Shown one piece after another: positions 9,933-17,446 of a stretch of DNA of 64,000 nucleotides. Both the position numbers and the translations under genes were made by a program. The notes under the pieces are model-generated. The model saw only the letters and a program-made list of their open reading frames with translations, ran no database searches and was not told the DNA's origin. The stretch comes from an uncultured Christensenellaceae bacterium. GTDB taxonomy: Bacteria; Bacillota; Clostridia; Christensenellales; Pumilibacteraceae. The stretch's first letter is position 1. Every line of letters starts with the position of its first letter. The DNA lies in NCBI GenBank assembly GCA_910587445.1, contig CAJULE010000007.1, positions 1-64,000 of the forward strand, read 5' to 3'.

Positions 9933-10721
9933 ATGAGTTTGCTTGAGTTCGAATACGGACTGACGCTCGATTTTTCCGCGCCCGTAAAAGACCATTATTT
10001 CGTGCTTCGCTGTCTGCCGCTCGAAAGCGCGAGTCAAAGGTGCGACGAAGTCAAGGTGGAAGTTGCTCCGCACAGCCGTATGTGGCGCTCGGCTTTTCGA
10101 GGAGGGGACGGAGCAGTGCGCGGCGTAACGGAGTTTGCGCACGAGCGCTTTTTCGTGCGGACGCGCGGCAGAGTGCTTGCGCTCGGAGGCAGGGACGAAG
10201 AAACGCCGCACCCGATGTACGCGGCTTTTACGCCGAGCACCGCGCCGAGCGAAAGAATGAAAGAGATAGCGCGTGAGTATGCGGGACGGGAACGCAAAAC
10301 AAAGCTCGCTTCGGACATCATGGAACGAGTCCATTCTCTTTTGAAGTTTTCTCCCCATTCGACGGAAGCGGGCACTACGGCGGCACGCGCTCTCGAAATG
10401 GGTTGCGGAGTGTGCCAGGATTATGCGCACGTCTTTTGCGGCATAATGCGCACGCTCGGAGTGCCCACTCGCTATGTGGCGGGGCTGGGCGCCGCAGAGG
10501 GCGAGACTCACGCCTGGAACGAGTGCTATATAGACGGGCGGTGGCTTTCGTACGACCCTACGCTCGGCGAACCGTCGGCGGAAAGCTATGTGAGATTTAC
10601 GGTCGGAACGGACGCAGAGCACTGCGCGCTCAACCGCGGCGTATTCGTGCCGTTAAATCCCGGAGACGAGATAGCGCAACGGCAGAGCGTTTTTGCGCGC
10701 GTTATCGATCTGCACAGGTGA
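9933..10721 (+). CDS. Transglutaminase-like cysteine protease of the ATP-grasp/alpha-E cassette
   Basis: 262 residues. An N-terminal beta-rich region (residues 1-100) matches the Bact_transglu_N type, followed by the papain-like transglutaminase core. The catalytic triad is visible: Cys161 in GCGVCQDYAH, His193 in THAWNE and Asp208 in SYDPTLGE. The gene has GGAGAG nine bases before the ATG and follows the alpha-E gene by 10 bases. No signal peptide is visible, so it is likely cytoplasmic. In this cassette family the enzyme is thought to hydrolyse or transfer amide bonds that the ATP-grasp enzyme makes; the actual peptide is not known. Confidence 0.9.
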   Translation: MSLLEFEYGLTLDFSAPVKDHYFVLRCLPLESASQRCDEVKVEVAPHSRMWRSAFRGGDGAVRGVTEFAHERFFVRTRGRVLALGGRDEETPHPMYAAFTPSTAPSERMKEIAREYAGRERKTKLASDIMERVHSLLKFSPHSTEAGTTAARALEMGCGVCQDYAHVFCGIMRTLGVPTRYVAGLGAAEGETHAWNECYIDGRWLSYDPTLGEPSAESYVRFTVGTDAEHCALNRGVFVPLNPGDEIAQRQSVFARVIDLHR

Positions 10722-10741
10722 TATGCTCTTGTATCAAAGGC

Positions 10742-10770
10742 TTGACTTTTTTCGGGCGGCGGCGTATAAT
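10742..10770 (+). promoter_or_regulatory. dnaX promoter
   Basis: TTGACT, a 17-base spacer and a perfect TATAAT. The expected transcription start falls at about 10777-10778, the first base of the dnaX ATG, with no ribosome binding site between. This points to a leaderless mRNA. Confidence 0.85.
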
Positions 10771-10777
10771 ACGAAGT

Positions 10778-12307
10778 ATGGCAAACGCATTGTACAGAAA
10801 ATATCGTCCGCAGGTCTTTTCCGACGTATACGGACAGGATCATATCGTCACTACGCTGAAAAATCAGATCAAACACGACAGGGTGACTCACGCCTATCTC
10901 TTTACGGGAAGCCGCGGAACGGGCAAGACGACCTGCGCGAAGATTTTCGCACGCGCAATAAACTGTCTCGACCCCGTCGACGGCTCGCCGTGCGGCAAGT
11001 GCGAGTGCTGTAAGGCTCTTTCGCAAAGCAACAATATAGACGTACTCGAGATAGACGCCGCGTCCAACAACGGCGTGGACGACGCGAGGGAGATCCGCGA
11101 GAAAGTCAAGTACACGCCCGTGTACGGCAGATATAAGGTTTACATAATCGACGAGGTGCATATGCTGAGCGGAGCGGCGTTCAACGCGCTCTTGAAAACG
11201 CTCGAGGAGCCTCCCGCACACGCCGTGTTCATCCTTGCGACTACAGAGGTGCACAAGCTTCCCGCGACCATACTTTCGCGCTGTATGCGCTTCGACTTCA
11301 GACTTGTCGGCGTGGACGAGCTTGCGGCGGGACTCGAAAGGGTGCTTAAGAGCGAGGGGAAAAAGTACGAAGAAGAAGCGGTGCGCTACATAGCGCGTGC
11401 CGGCGAAGGTTCGGTGCGCGATATGCTTTCCATAGCCGACATCTGCGTGAACTGCTCGGACGGAAAACTTACGCTTTCCGACGTGCTGAAAGTGACGGGC
11501 AATGCCGACAGAGGAACGGTGCGCGCGCTCTTTCATGCGATAAAGGACGCAGACTTGAAATCGGTGTTTTCGCTCATAGACGATATGGCGGGCTCGGGCA
11601 AGAGCATGAGCCTCATCGCAAAGGAGCTGACGCGTTATGTTCGCGATCTCTTGGTGGTCAAGACGGGCAATACGCGCATAATAGTAGATACGGAAGAAAA
11701 CATAGCGCTCATGAAAGAGGACGTAAAGACGTGCGAGGTCGACTTTCTCGCCGCGCTTGTGGGTATTCTCGGCGAGGCGGATTCGACTTTGAGATATTCG
11801 GTGTCGCCGCGCATTGCTCTCGAAACCGTCTGTCTCAAGGCGGCAAAGCTTGTCTCGGCGGACTATACGGCGCTCGAACGCCGCGTGGCTAAGCTCGAAG
11901 GCGGCGGAGTCCCCGTCTCGGTTAGGGCGGAGCCCGTCGCGAAACCCGCCGCAAAGCCTGCCGAAAGCGCGGCGAATAGCGACGAGCCAAAGGACGCGCT
12001 GAAAGTTTGGGGAAGGCTCGTGACGTATATGCGCACAAGTAAGGAAATGCGGCTTTATGCGTTGCTCGGCGCACACTCGGACGTCGAGATAGACGGCGGC
12101 AGACTGATAGTCCACGCAAACGACGACAACTATTTGCAGTTTTCGGAGCCCGAGGCAGAAAGCGCGATGCAACGCGGTCTCGACGAACTCGGCGAGGGCT
12201 TGAAGATAGTCGTCGAAAAGCGCGCCCGAGTAGACAACGACCGCATGATAGACAAGATAAAGAGCATGATGGGCGGAGTGGAGCTTGAGGTCAAAAGAAA
12301 GCGATAG
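10778..12307 (+). CDS. dnaX: DNA polymerase III subunit gamma/tau
   Basis: 509 residues starting MANALYRKYRPQVFSDVYGQ, the usual start of the clamp-loader subunit. Longer in-frame upstream extensions run back into the transglutaminase gene and are rejected. Visible features are Walker A GSRGTGKTT (about residue 45), a zinc site formed by the cysteines in CLDPVDGSPCGKCECC, Walker B DEVHML (about 125) and domain III. A low-complexity Ala/Pro/Lys linker near residue 390 leads to a DnaX-type C-terminal domain. It loads the sliding clamp during replication. It heads the conserved dnaX-ybaB-recR order, though a palindromic repeat separates it from ybaB. No obvious frameshift signal for a short gamma form was seen. 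Confidence 0.97.
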   Translation: MANALYRKYRPQVFSDVYGQDHIVTTLKNQIKHDRVTHAYLFTGSRGTGKTTCAKIFARAINCLDPVDGSPCGKCECCKALSQSNNIDVLEIDAASNNGVDDAREIREKVKYTPVYGRYKVYIIDEVHMLSGAAFNALLKTLEEPPAHAVFILATTEVHKLPATILSRCMRFDFRLVGVDELAAGLERVLKSEGKKYEEEAVRYIARAGEGSVRDMLSIADICVNCSDGKLTLSDVLKVTGNADRGTVRALFHAIKDADLKSVFSLIDDMAGSGKSMSLIAKELTRYVRDLLVVKTGNTRIIVDTEENIALMKEDVKTCEVDFLAALVGILGEADSTLRYSVSPRIALETVCLKAAKLVSADYTALERRVAKLEGGGVPVSVRAEPVAKPAAKPAESAANSDEPKDALKVWGRLVTYMRTSKEMRLYALLGAHSDVEIDGGRLIVHANDDNYLQFSEPEAESAMQRGLDELGEGLKIVVEKRARVDNDRMIDKIKSMMGGVELEVKRKR

Positions 12308-12312
12308 TCTTT

Positions 12313-12467
12313 GAAATTATATTCATCGCGTGCTTAGCCAAGCGAAGCGAACGCCGCGGAGAGAAGCGGAGTATACGGACTGCGTGCGGTGTTTGCACTC
12401 GGTTACGTACGTCGAAGTATGCGTCCGCACACCGCCGGTTGTCCGTCTGACGCGCGACTATAATTTC
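12313..12467 (+). repeat. Nested palindromic element after dnaX (copy 1)
   Basis: Outer arms GAAATTATA (12313-12321) and TATAATTTC (12459-12467), middle arms ACGGAC (12375-12380) and GTCCGT (12441-12446), and inner arms GCGGTGT (12386-12392) and ACACCGC (12429-12435). The core is GTAC-N6-GTAT at 12407-12420. It begins six bases after the dnaX stop. Related copies lie at 47979, 55503 and 61760. Confidence 0.85.
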
Positions 12468-12530
12468 CAAACTACATTTAATTATTATTTACAATAAAAA
12501 TAAATTGCGACAGGAGGTCATAGCTATATT

Positions 12531-12845
12531 ATGGCAAGATTCAACGGTTTCGGAGGCGGCGGCATGAATATGCAGCAGATGATGAAGCAGGCTCAGAAAA
12601 TGCAGGAGCAAATGGCTCGCGCGCAGGAAGAGCTTGAGGAGCGCGAGGTCGAGGGAAGCGCGGGCGGCGGCATGGTCGGCGTGACGATGAACGGCAAAAA
12701 GCGCATGGTTTCGGTATCCATAGACCCCGAAGCGGTGGATCCCGAGGATGTGGAAATGCTCGAGGATTTGATAATTGCGGCATACAACGACGCTCTTTCC
12801 AAAGCCGAGGAACTCGAAAAAGAGCTCATGCCGTTTTCGATGTAA
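12531..12845 (+). CDS. ybaB: YbaB/EbfC family nucleoid-associated protein
   Basis: 104 residues. A Gly/Met-rich start (MARFNGFGGGGMNMQQMMKQAQKM) is followed by a long helix and the strand pattern GMVGVTMNGKKRMVSVSIDPE typical of the family, which binds DNA as a dimer. AGGAGGT lies upstream at a workable distance. It sits between dnaX and recR, the standard order in bacteria, and its TAA is followed at once by the recR ATG. Confidence 0.95.
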   Translation: MARFNGFGGGGMNMQQMMKQAQKMQEQMARAQEELEEREVEGSAGGGMVGVTMNGKKRMVSVSIDPEAVDPEDVEMLEDLIIAAYNDALSKAEELEKELMPFSM

Positions 12846-13430
12846 ATGAAACAGCCCGAAAGTATAGCGAAACTCATAAATAAGTTCATGCGTCTCGGCG
12901 GCGTGGGACTCAAGACGGCGCAGCGCTATGCCTATCGCATAGTCGAAATGCCCGACGCCGAAGCCGCGGAATTTGCCGAGGCGATTTATGACGTGAAAAA
13001 GAACGTGCGGTACTGCTCCGAGTGCGGAAACTTTTCCGAATCCGACGTATGCGAGATCTGCTCGACGAGGGACAGGACGGTAGTTTGCGTGGTGGCTCAA
13101 CCGAAAGACGTGCTTGCGATCGAGAAGTCGGGCGCGTTTACGGGCGTATATCACGTGCTTCACGGTACCATAAGTCCGCTCGAGGGGAGAACCGCCGACG
13201 ACATTCGCATAAAAGAACTGCTCTCGCGTCTTAACGGAGTGGAAGAGGTCATAGTCGCGACCAATCCCGACGTGGAAGGCGAGGCGACGGCGATGTATAT
13301 CGCAAGGCTGTTAAAGCCGCTCGGCGTAAAGGTCACGCGTCCCGCGCAGGGGATTTCCATGGGCAGCGACATCGAGTACGCGGACGAGGTGACGCTCTCG
13401 CGCGCGATAGAGACGAGAACAACGCTTTGA
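12846..13430 (+). CDS. recR: Recombination mediator protein RecR
   Basis: 194 residues, the usual family length. N-terminal helix-hairpin-helix (GGVGLKTAQRYAYRI), then a zinc finger made by YCSECGNF and VCEICS, then a Toprim domain with the acidic motif and VATNPDVEGEATAMY. It acts with RecF and RecO to load RecA at gapped DNA; recF is found at 53.8 kb in this window. No gap separates it from ybaB, so translation is probably coupled. Confidence 0.97.
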   Translation: MKQPESIAKLINKFMRLGGVGLKTAQRYAYRIVEMPDAEAAEFAEAIYDVKKNVRYCSECGNFSESDVCEICSTRDRTVVCVVAQPKDVLAIEKSGAFTGVYHVLHGTISPLEGRTADDIRIKELLSRLNGVEEVIVATNPDVEGEATAMYIARLLKPLGVKVTRPAQGISMGSDIEYADEVTLSRAIETRTTL

Positions 13431-13453
13431 AATAAAATCGAGGCTCGGTAGCG

Positions 13454-14056
13454 ATGAGAAATCACGGGAAATTCGCATATATATTTTCAATCGCTTCGGC
13501 AGTATGTCTTTGCGTATCTTTTCTCTGCGGTTGCGCTCTGTTTTACGACGGAGTCGATTACGGGAAATTTTATGTGGGATACTCGAAGTACGAGCGTAAC
13601 GCTTTTGTCGGAATGTGCGAGTGGAACGGCAACCTCGACGAAATGATTTTCGATATTCCCGACGAGTATGAGGGAATGAAGATAACCGAGCTCGGCGGAT
13701 ATATAGGAAGAGGCTATCCCTGTCCTTTCGGAATAAGTTTCGAAACCGAGCTTTACAATAAGTTCGGTTTGGAGTTTTCGACGGACGACAATGTTTTGAG
13801 CGACGGAACGCACGACGAAGAATACGAAACTTTGGTGTTTACGGTAAGGCTCGGCAAATACATAAAAAAGCTTACGAAGATAAACGGCAAAAAGTATTTG
13901 GGGTGCGGCGGCACAGAGGACAAGCAAGCCGACATTGTCTTTAAAATAGCGTATCGCTTCGAAGCGGACGAGGGCAATCCCGTTTTTTACGCAAGGGACG
14001 GAAAGTTGTTTTCACGCTCGGACGACGTGCTCGTAGATGAGTTTTTTTACGGGTAA
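13454..14056 (+). CDS. Putative lipoprotein of unknown function
   Basis: 200 residues. The N-terminus is a lipoprotein signal peptide: basic MRNHGK, a hydrophobic stretch and the lipobox LCGC with Cys near residue 26. The mature part is acidic, with many Tyr and Asp/Glu and no recognised domain. A GAGG sequence about ten bases upstream could serve as ribosome binding site. It follows recR by 23 bases but is probably functionally unrelated. Its general look (small anchored, acidic protein) matches the protein at 19026, though I see no clear sequence similarity. Confidence 0.75.
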   Translation: MRNHGKFAYIFSIASAVCLCVSFLCGCALFYDGVDYGKFYVGYSKYERNAFVGMCEWNGNLDEMIFDIPDEYEGMKITELGGYIGRGYPCPFGISFETELYNKFGLEFSTDDNVLSDGTHDEEYETLVFTVRLGKYIKKLTKINGKKYLGCGGTEDKQADIVFKIAYRFEADEGNPVFYARDGKLFSRSDDVLVDEFFYG

Positions 14057-14130
14057 GTTTGACGAAAACCGTCGCAGAGTAAAACGACGTTTTCAAAATA
14101 AAAGAAATTATTTATAAGGAGACTGATTGT

Positions 14131-14604
14131 ATGGAAGAAGTTGTTGCAAAGAGACGTAATTCGGCAGGAGCGGGCTACATAGTCGTAACGATAATCGGTA
14201 TATTGATTTTAGTCGGCGGAATTGTAATAGGCTTGCAGGCGGGCGAGACGGGCGCTGTAGTAATAGGAATCGCTATCGGCGGTTTGATTCTCGCAATGGG
14301 CGTTTACTTTCTCGTTCGCTTTTTTATGGTGCCGAGCAAAGCCATCGTGTACAAGGACGGCTTGCTGTATTTGCCGTACAAAGTCGTATGCAAGCCCGAG
14401 GAACTCGAAAAGGTGTTCATAAAGGTGTATAAGAGATACGGCGTCGTCAGCAAGTACGGTAAAATGGAAATAACCGTTCGCGGAAAAGTCTACAAATACA
14501 ACGACATTGCAGACGCGAGAGGCTCGCAGGAGCGCCTTTTGGAGCTCAACCATATGGCTATAGAACAGCTTAATAAAGAGCAAAATCCGACTGTCGACGC
14601 ATAG
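14131..14604 (+). CDS. Two-helix membrane protein of unknown function
   Basis: 157 residues. Two hydrophobic helices (about residues 11-30 and 36-56) separated by GETGA are followed by a soluble domain (residues 60-145) that alternates short strands and ends in a helix, like a small membrane-attached PH-type domain. The start is clear: AAGGAG nine bases upstream. The topology resembles the protein at 834-1337 (two helices, then a soluble tail). I do not recognise the family. Confidence 0.75.
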   Translation: MEEVVAKRRNSAGAGYIVVTIIGILILVGGIVIGLQAGETGAVVIGIAIGGLILAMGVYFLVRFFMVPSKAIVYKDGLLYLPYKVVCKPEELEKVFIKVYKRYGVVSKYGKMEITVRGKVYKYNDIADARGSQERLLELNHMAIEQLNKEQNPTVDA

Positions 14605-14674
14605 CATTGAAAACGATTACAGGTTAAACTTACAAAAAACGACCGATTTTTTGGGTTTTTCGGAGCAAAAGCGG

Positions 14675-14703
14675 TTGACATACATATAAAATAGTGTTAT
14701 AAT
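14675..14703 (+). promoter_or_regulatory. Promoter of the initiator tRNA gene
   Basis: Perfect TTGACA and perfect TATAAT with a 17-base spacer, 53 bases before the tRNA. A strong consensus promoter, as expected for a stable RNA. Confidence 0.9.
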
Positions 14704-14756
14704 AGCCTCGCTTGTTAAGAGAAGCAGACAGGATATGTAGGAGTTTGTTTTCTTGA

Positions 14757-14832
<76 letters not shown>

Positions 14833-14840
14833 TAATGAGA

Positions 14841-14860
14841 CCCGCCGAGAGGCGGGTTTT
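14841..14860 (+). terminator. Terminator of the tRNA-fMet gene
   Basis: CCCGCC-GAGA-GGCGGG stem-loop followed by a T-rich run (TTTTGTGTTTTT). It is also the seed of the tandem repeats downstream, each of which carries a version of this hairpin. Confidence 0.85.
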
Positions 14861-15200
14861 GTGTTTTTCGGAGCAGGCAGAGCAAGAGACAAGCGAGTCG
14901 GAGCTCCTACGAAGCACGAGCGGAGCGAGTATAACCCGAAGGCGGAACAAAGCCTCCGAGAGGCGGGTTTTGTGTTTTTCGGCGCAGGCAGAGCAAGATA
15001 CGAGCGAGTCGGAGCTCTTACGAAGCACGAGCGAAGCGAGTATAACCCGAAGGCGGAACAAAGCCGCCGAGAGGCGGGTTTTGTGTTTTTCGGAGCAGGC
15101 ATAGCAAGAGATAAGCGAGTCGGAGCTCCTACGAAGCACGAGCGGAGCGAGTATAACCCGAAGGCGGAACAAAGGTGTCGAGAGGCGGGTTTTGTGTTTT
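14845..15200 (+). repeat. Three tandem 111-bp repeats plus a partial fourth, downstream of tRNA-fMet
   Basis: Units begin at 14845, 14956, 15067 and 15178, exactly 111 bases apart and nearly identical. Each holds a terminator-like GAGAGGCGGGTTTTGTG segment and, near its end, ATAACCCGAAGG. That 12-mer is identical to the 3' half of the tRNA anticodon arm (14791-14802). Because 111 is a multiple of three, frames stay open through all copies; I judge those frames not to be genes. Confidence 0.9.
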
Positions 15201-15208
15201 AGGAGTGA

Positions 15209-15970
15209 ATGATGGACAACACGAAAAAGTTCGACAACAAAGCTGCCGACTACAGTAAGGGCAGACCGTCCTATCCCGTAGAGCTGTTCGCCTTTCTCGA
15301 AGAAAGATTCGGTTTGGATGGAAATTCTACTGTTGCCGATATAGGTTCGGGGACGGGCATATTTACCGAACTGCTCGCGAAAATTTGCGGCAAGGTTTAC
15401 GCCGTCGAGCCGAACGCGGACATGAGAGGCGCGGCGAAAGCTTCTTCGAACGTGGTTTCCGTCGACGGAAGCGCGGAGAATACGACTCTTGAAAGCGGCT
15501 CCGTGGATTTCGTGACGGCGGCGCAAGCCTTTCATTGGTTCGACGTGAATTCCTTCAAGCGCGAATGCGAGCGCATTTTAAAGCGCGGCGGAAAGACCTT
15601 TCTCGTTTGGAACAGGCGCGATATGAGCGCGGCAATAAACCTTCGGCTCTATGACGTATGCAAAAAATATTGCCCGAATTTCACGGGTTTCAGCGGCGGA
15701 GAGAACAATACGGACGAGAAGATTCGCACGTTTTACTGCGGCGACTACATAGAAAAAGAGTTTGTAAACACCATATCGTACTCGCGCGAAAAGTTCGTTT
15801 CGCGCTGTCTGTCGAGCTCGTACTCTTTATCGGAAAGCGACGCGGCGTATGCGGATTATCTGCGCGCTTTAAATGAAATTTTCGACGAGTTTGCGACGGG
15901 AGAACTTTTGTGCGTGCCAAACAAAGCCGTCTTATACTTCTCCCGAAAAGACTTCTCGGATTTTCGGTAA
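15209..15970 (+). CDS. Class I SAM-dependent methyltransferase
   Basis: 253 residues. Motif I is VADIGSGTGIFTELLA (about residues 42-57), the acidic end of strand 2 is VYAVEPN, then DGSAENTTLESGSVDFVTAAQAFHWFD and the strand-4 region KRGGKTFLVWNRR. This is the UbiE/MenG-like methyltransferase 11 type with the AQAFHWF motif; the substrate cannot be told. AGGAG lies at 15201-15205. The ATG at 15212 has the better spacing (six bases), so the protein may be one residue shorter. It starts within ten bases of the end of the tandem repeats. Confidence 0.9.
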   Translation: MMDNTKKFDNKAADYSKGRPSYPVELFAFLEERFGLDGNSTVADIGSGTGIFTELLAKICGKVYAVEPNADMRGAAKASSNVVSVDGSAENTTLESGSVDFVTAAQAFHWFDVNSFKRECERILKRGGKTFLVWNRRDMSAAINLRLYDVCKKYCPNFTGFSGGENNTDEKIRTFYCGDYIEKEFVNTISYSREKFVSRCLSSSYSLSESDAAYADYLRALNEIFDEFATGELLCVPNKAVLYFSRKDFSDFR

Positions 15971-16079
15971 AGACCGAATAAATGCGCCTCAACGCTTTAC
16001 ATAGCCGACGAAAAGATTTAAAATATATTAAGACAATATATTTCCGATTCATGAAGGAAGCTATTTCAAGGAGGCGTTT

Positions 16080-17441
16080 ATGGAAGAGAAGAAATCTACG
16101 GAAGAGATATGCGAAAGGGCAAAAGTCCTTTACGGCGAAAAGAAATTCGCCGAGGCGGTCGAGCTTTTCGAGAGCGTGGAAAAAGACGCGGACGCGGAAT
16201 CTCTTTTTGCGCTCGGCGTATGCTACAACTATAATCTCGGAGTGAGCGAGCCGGACGAAGAAAAGCGCGGAGCTACGGCAAGCAAGTATTTCATAAGGGC
16301 GGCGGAAATGGGACATACGGACGCGCAGTGCTTTGCCGCGCTATGTTATTTGCACGGCATAGGCGTAGAGGAGAATGCGACTGCCGCCGTAGAACTTTTC
16401 GAAAAAGCGGCAGAGAAAAACAGCGTTCAGGCGATGAACAATCTCGGGCTTCTGTGCGAAAGCGGAGTGGGCGTCAAGGATAAGAATAAAAGCGCGGAAG
16501 AGTCGCTTGCCTGGTTCGAAAAGTCCGCGGCGCTCGGCGACCCCACGGGACAGCTTTTCGTCGGAAAAGCCTATTATTACGGGCGCGGCGTAAAGAGAGA
16601 TTGCGAAAAGGCGGTCGAGATGTACGCGCTTGCGGCGGAGCAGGGACTTGCCGACGCGCTGTTCAGACTCGGCGAGTGCTACGACGACGGCGAGGGCGTG
16701 GAAGAGAACGCCATAGAGGCATTCCGTCTGTATAAGCAGGCGGCGCAAAAGAATCATGCTAAGGCGCAGTGCTACGTCGGCTATTGCTATGAAAACGGCA
16801 CGGGCGTCACGCGCAGTATGGCGGACGCGCTCGAGTGGTACGACCGCTCGGCAAAGAACGATTATTTTCAGGCGTACTGCAATCTCGGGTGCTGTTTCGA
16901 GGAAGGGCGCGGCGTAAAGAAGGATATGGCAAAAGCCATACAAATGTATAAAAAGGGCGCGGAGCTCGGAAGCGTCCACGCCATGTACAATCTCGGCAAC
17001 GTCTACGCTTTCGGCAAGGGCGTTAAGGTGGACAACAAGCTTGCCGCCGAGTATTATGCTCAGGCGGCGGAAAACGGACTTGCCGAGGCGCAGTACAATC
17101 TCGCGCAACATCTGTATAACGGTAAGGGCGTCGAAAAGAACGACGAGGCCGCCGCTTACTGGTTCTTGGAGGCGGCAAAGAACGGCGACGCGGACGCTCA
17201 GTATAAAATCGCGTGCTTTTTCATGGAGGGGATCGGGGTCGACGAGGATTCCGAGCTTGCGTTTAAGTGGTTTTCCGCATCCGCAAACCGGGGCGATTCC
17301 GATTCGCAGTACTCTCTCGGCGTGTGCTATGAGGAAGGTATAGGCACGGAAGTCGACCTCGACGAGGCTCGAGAGTGGTATGCGCGTGCGGCGGCGCAGG
17401 GAAATGCAAGCGCGAAAAAGGCGCTTAAGAAGCTCGGATAA
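16080..17441 (+). CDS. Sel1-repeat protein, first of a tandem pair
   Basis: 453 residues made almost wholly of ~36-residue Sel1-like repeats with the pattern AxxxLGxCYxxGxGVxxDxxxAxxWYxxAAxxG, about ten copies from residue 40 on. An acidic N-terminal helix region precedes them. No signal peptide, so probably cytoplasmic. Such solenoids act as protein-interaction scaffolds; the partner is unknown. Strong AAGGAGG upstream. The next gene, five bases downstream, encodes a second protein of the same design, so the pair arose by duplication and is likely cotranscribed. Confidence 0.93.
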   Translation: MEEKKSTEEICERAKVLYGEKKFAEAVELFESVEKDADAESLFALGVCYNYNLGVSEPDEEKRGATASKYFIRAAEMGHTDAQCFAALCYLHGIGVEENATAAVELFEKAAEKNSVQAMNNLGLLCESGVGVKDKNKSAEESLAWFEKSAALGDPTGQLFVGKAYYYGRGVKRDCEKAVEMYALAAEQGLADALFRLGECYDDGEGVEENAIEAFRLYKQAAQKNHAKAQCYVGYCYENGTGVTRSMADALEWYDRSAKNDYFQAYCNLGCCFEEGRGVKKDMAKAIQMYKKGAELGSVHAMYNLGNVYAFGKGVKVDNKLAAEYYAQAAENGLAEAQYNLAQHLYNGKGVEKNDEAAAYWFLEAAKNGDADAQYKIACFFMEGIGVDEDSELAFKWFSASANRGDSDSQYSLGVCYEEGIGTEVDLDEAREWYARAAAQGNASAKKALKKLG

Positions 17442-17446
17442 AAGCC

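Noticed and set aside
10403..10777. 125-residue N-terminal extension of DnaX
   Set aside because: It overlaps the end of the transglutaminase gene in another frame. The protein family begins at the ATG at 10778, which also has a promoter directly in front.
11300..11900. Programmed frameshift in dnaX
   Set aside because: A-runs are present (for example near 11358) but no canonical A AAA AAG heptamer followed by a stem-loop was seen.
14845..15200. CRISPR-like array
   Set aside because: The units are 111-bp tandem copies with no unique spacers and no cas genes nearby.
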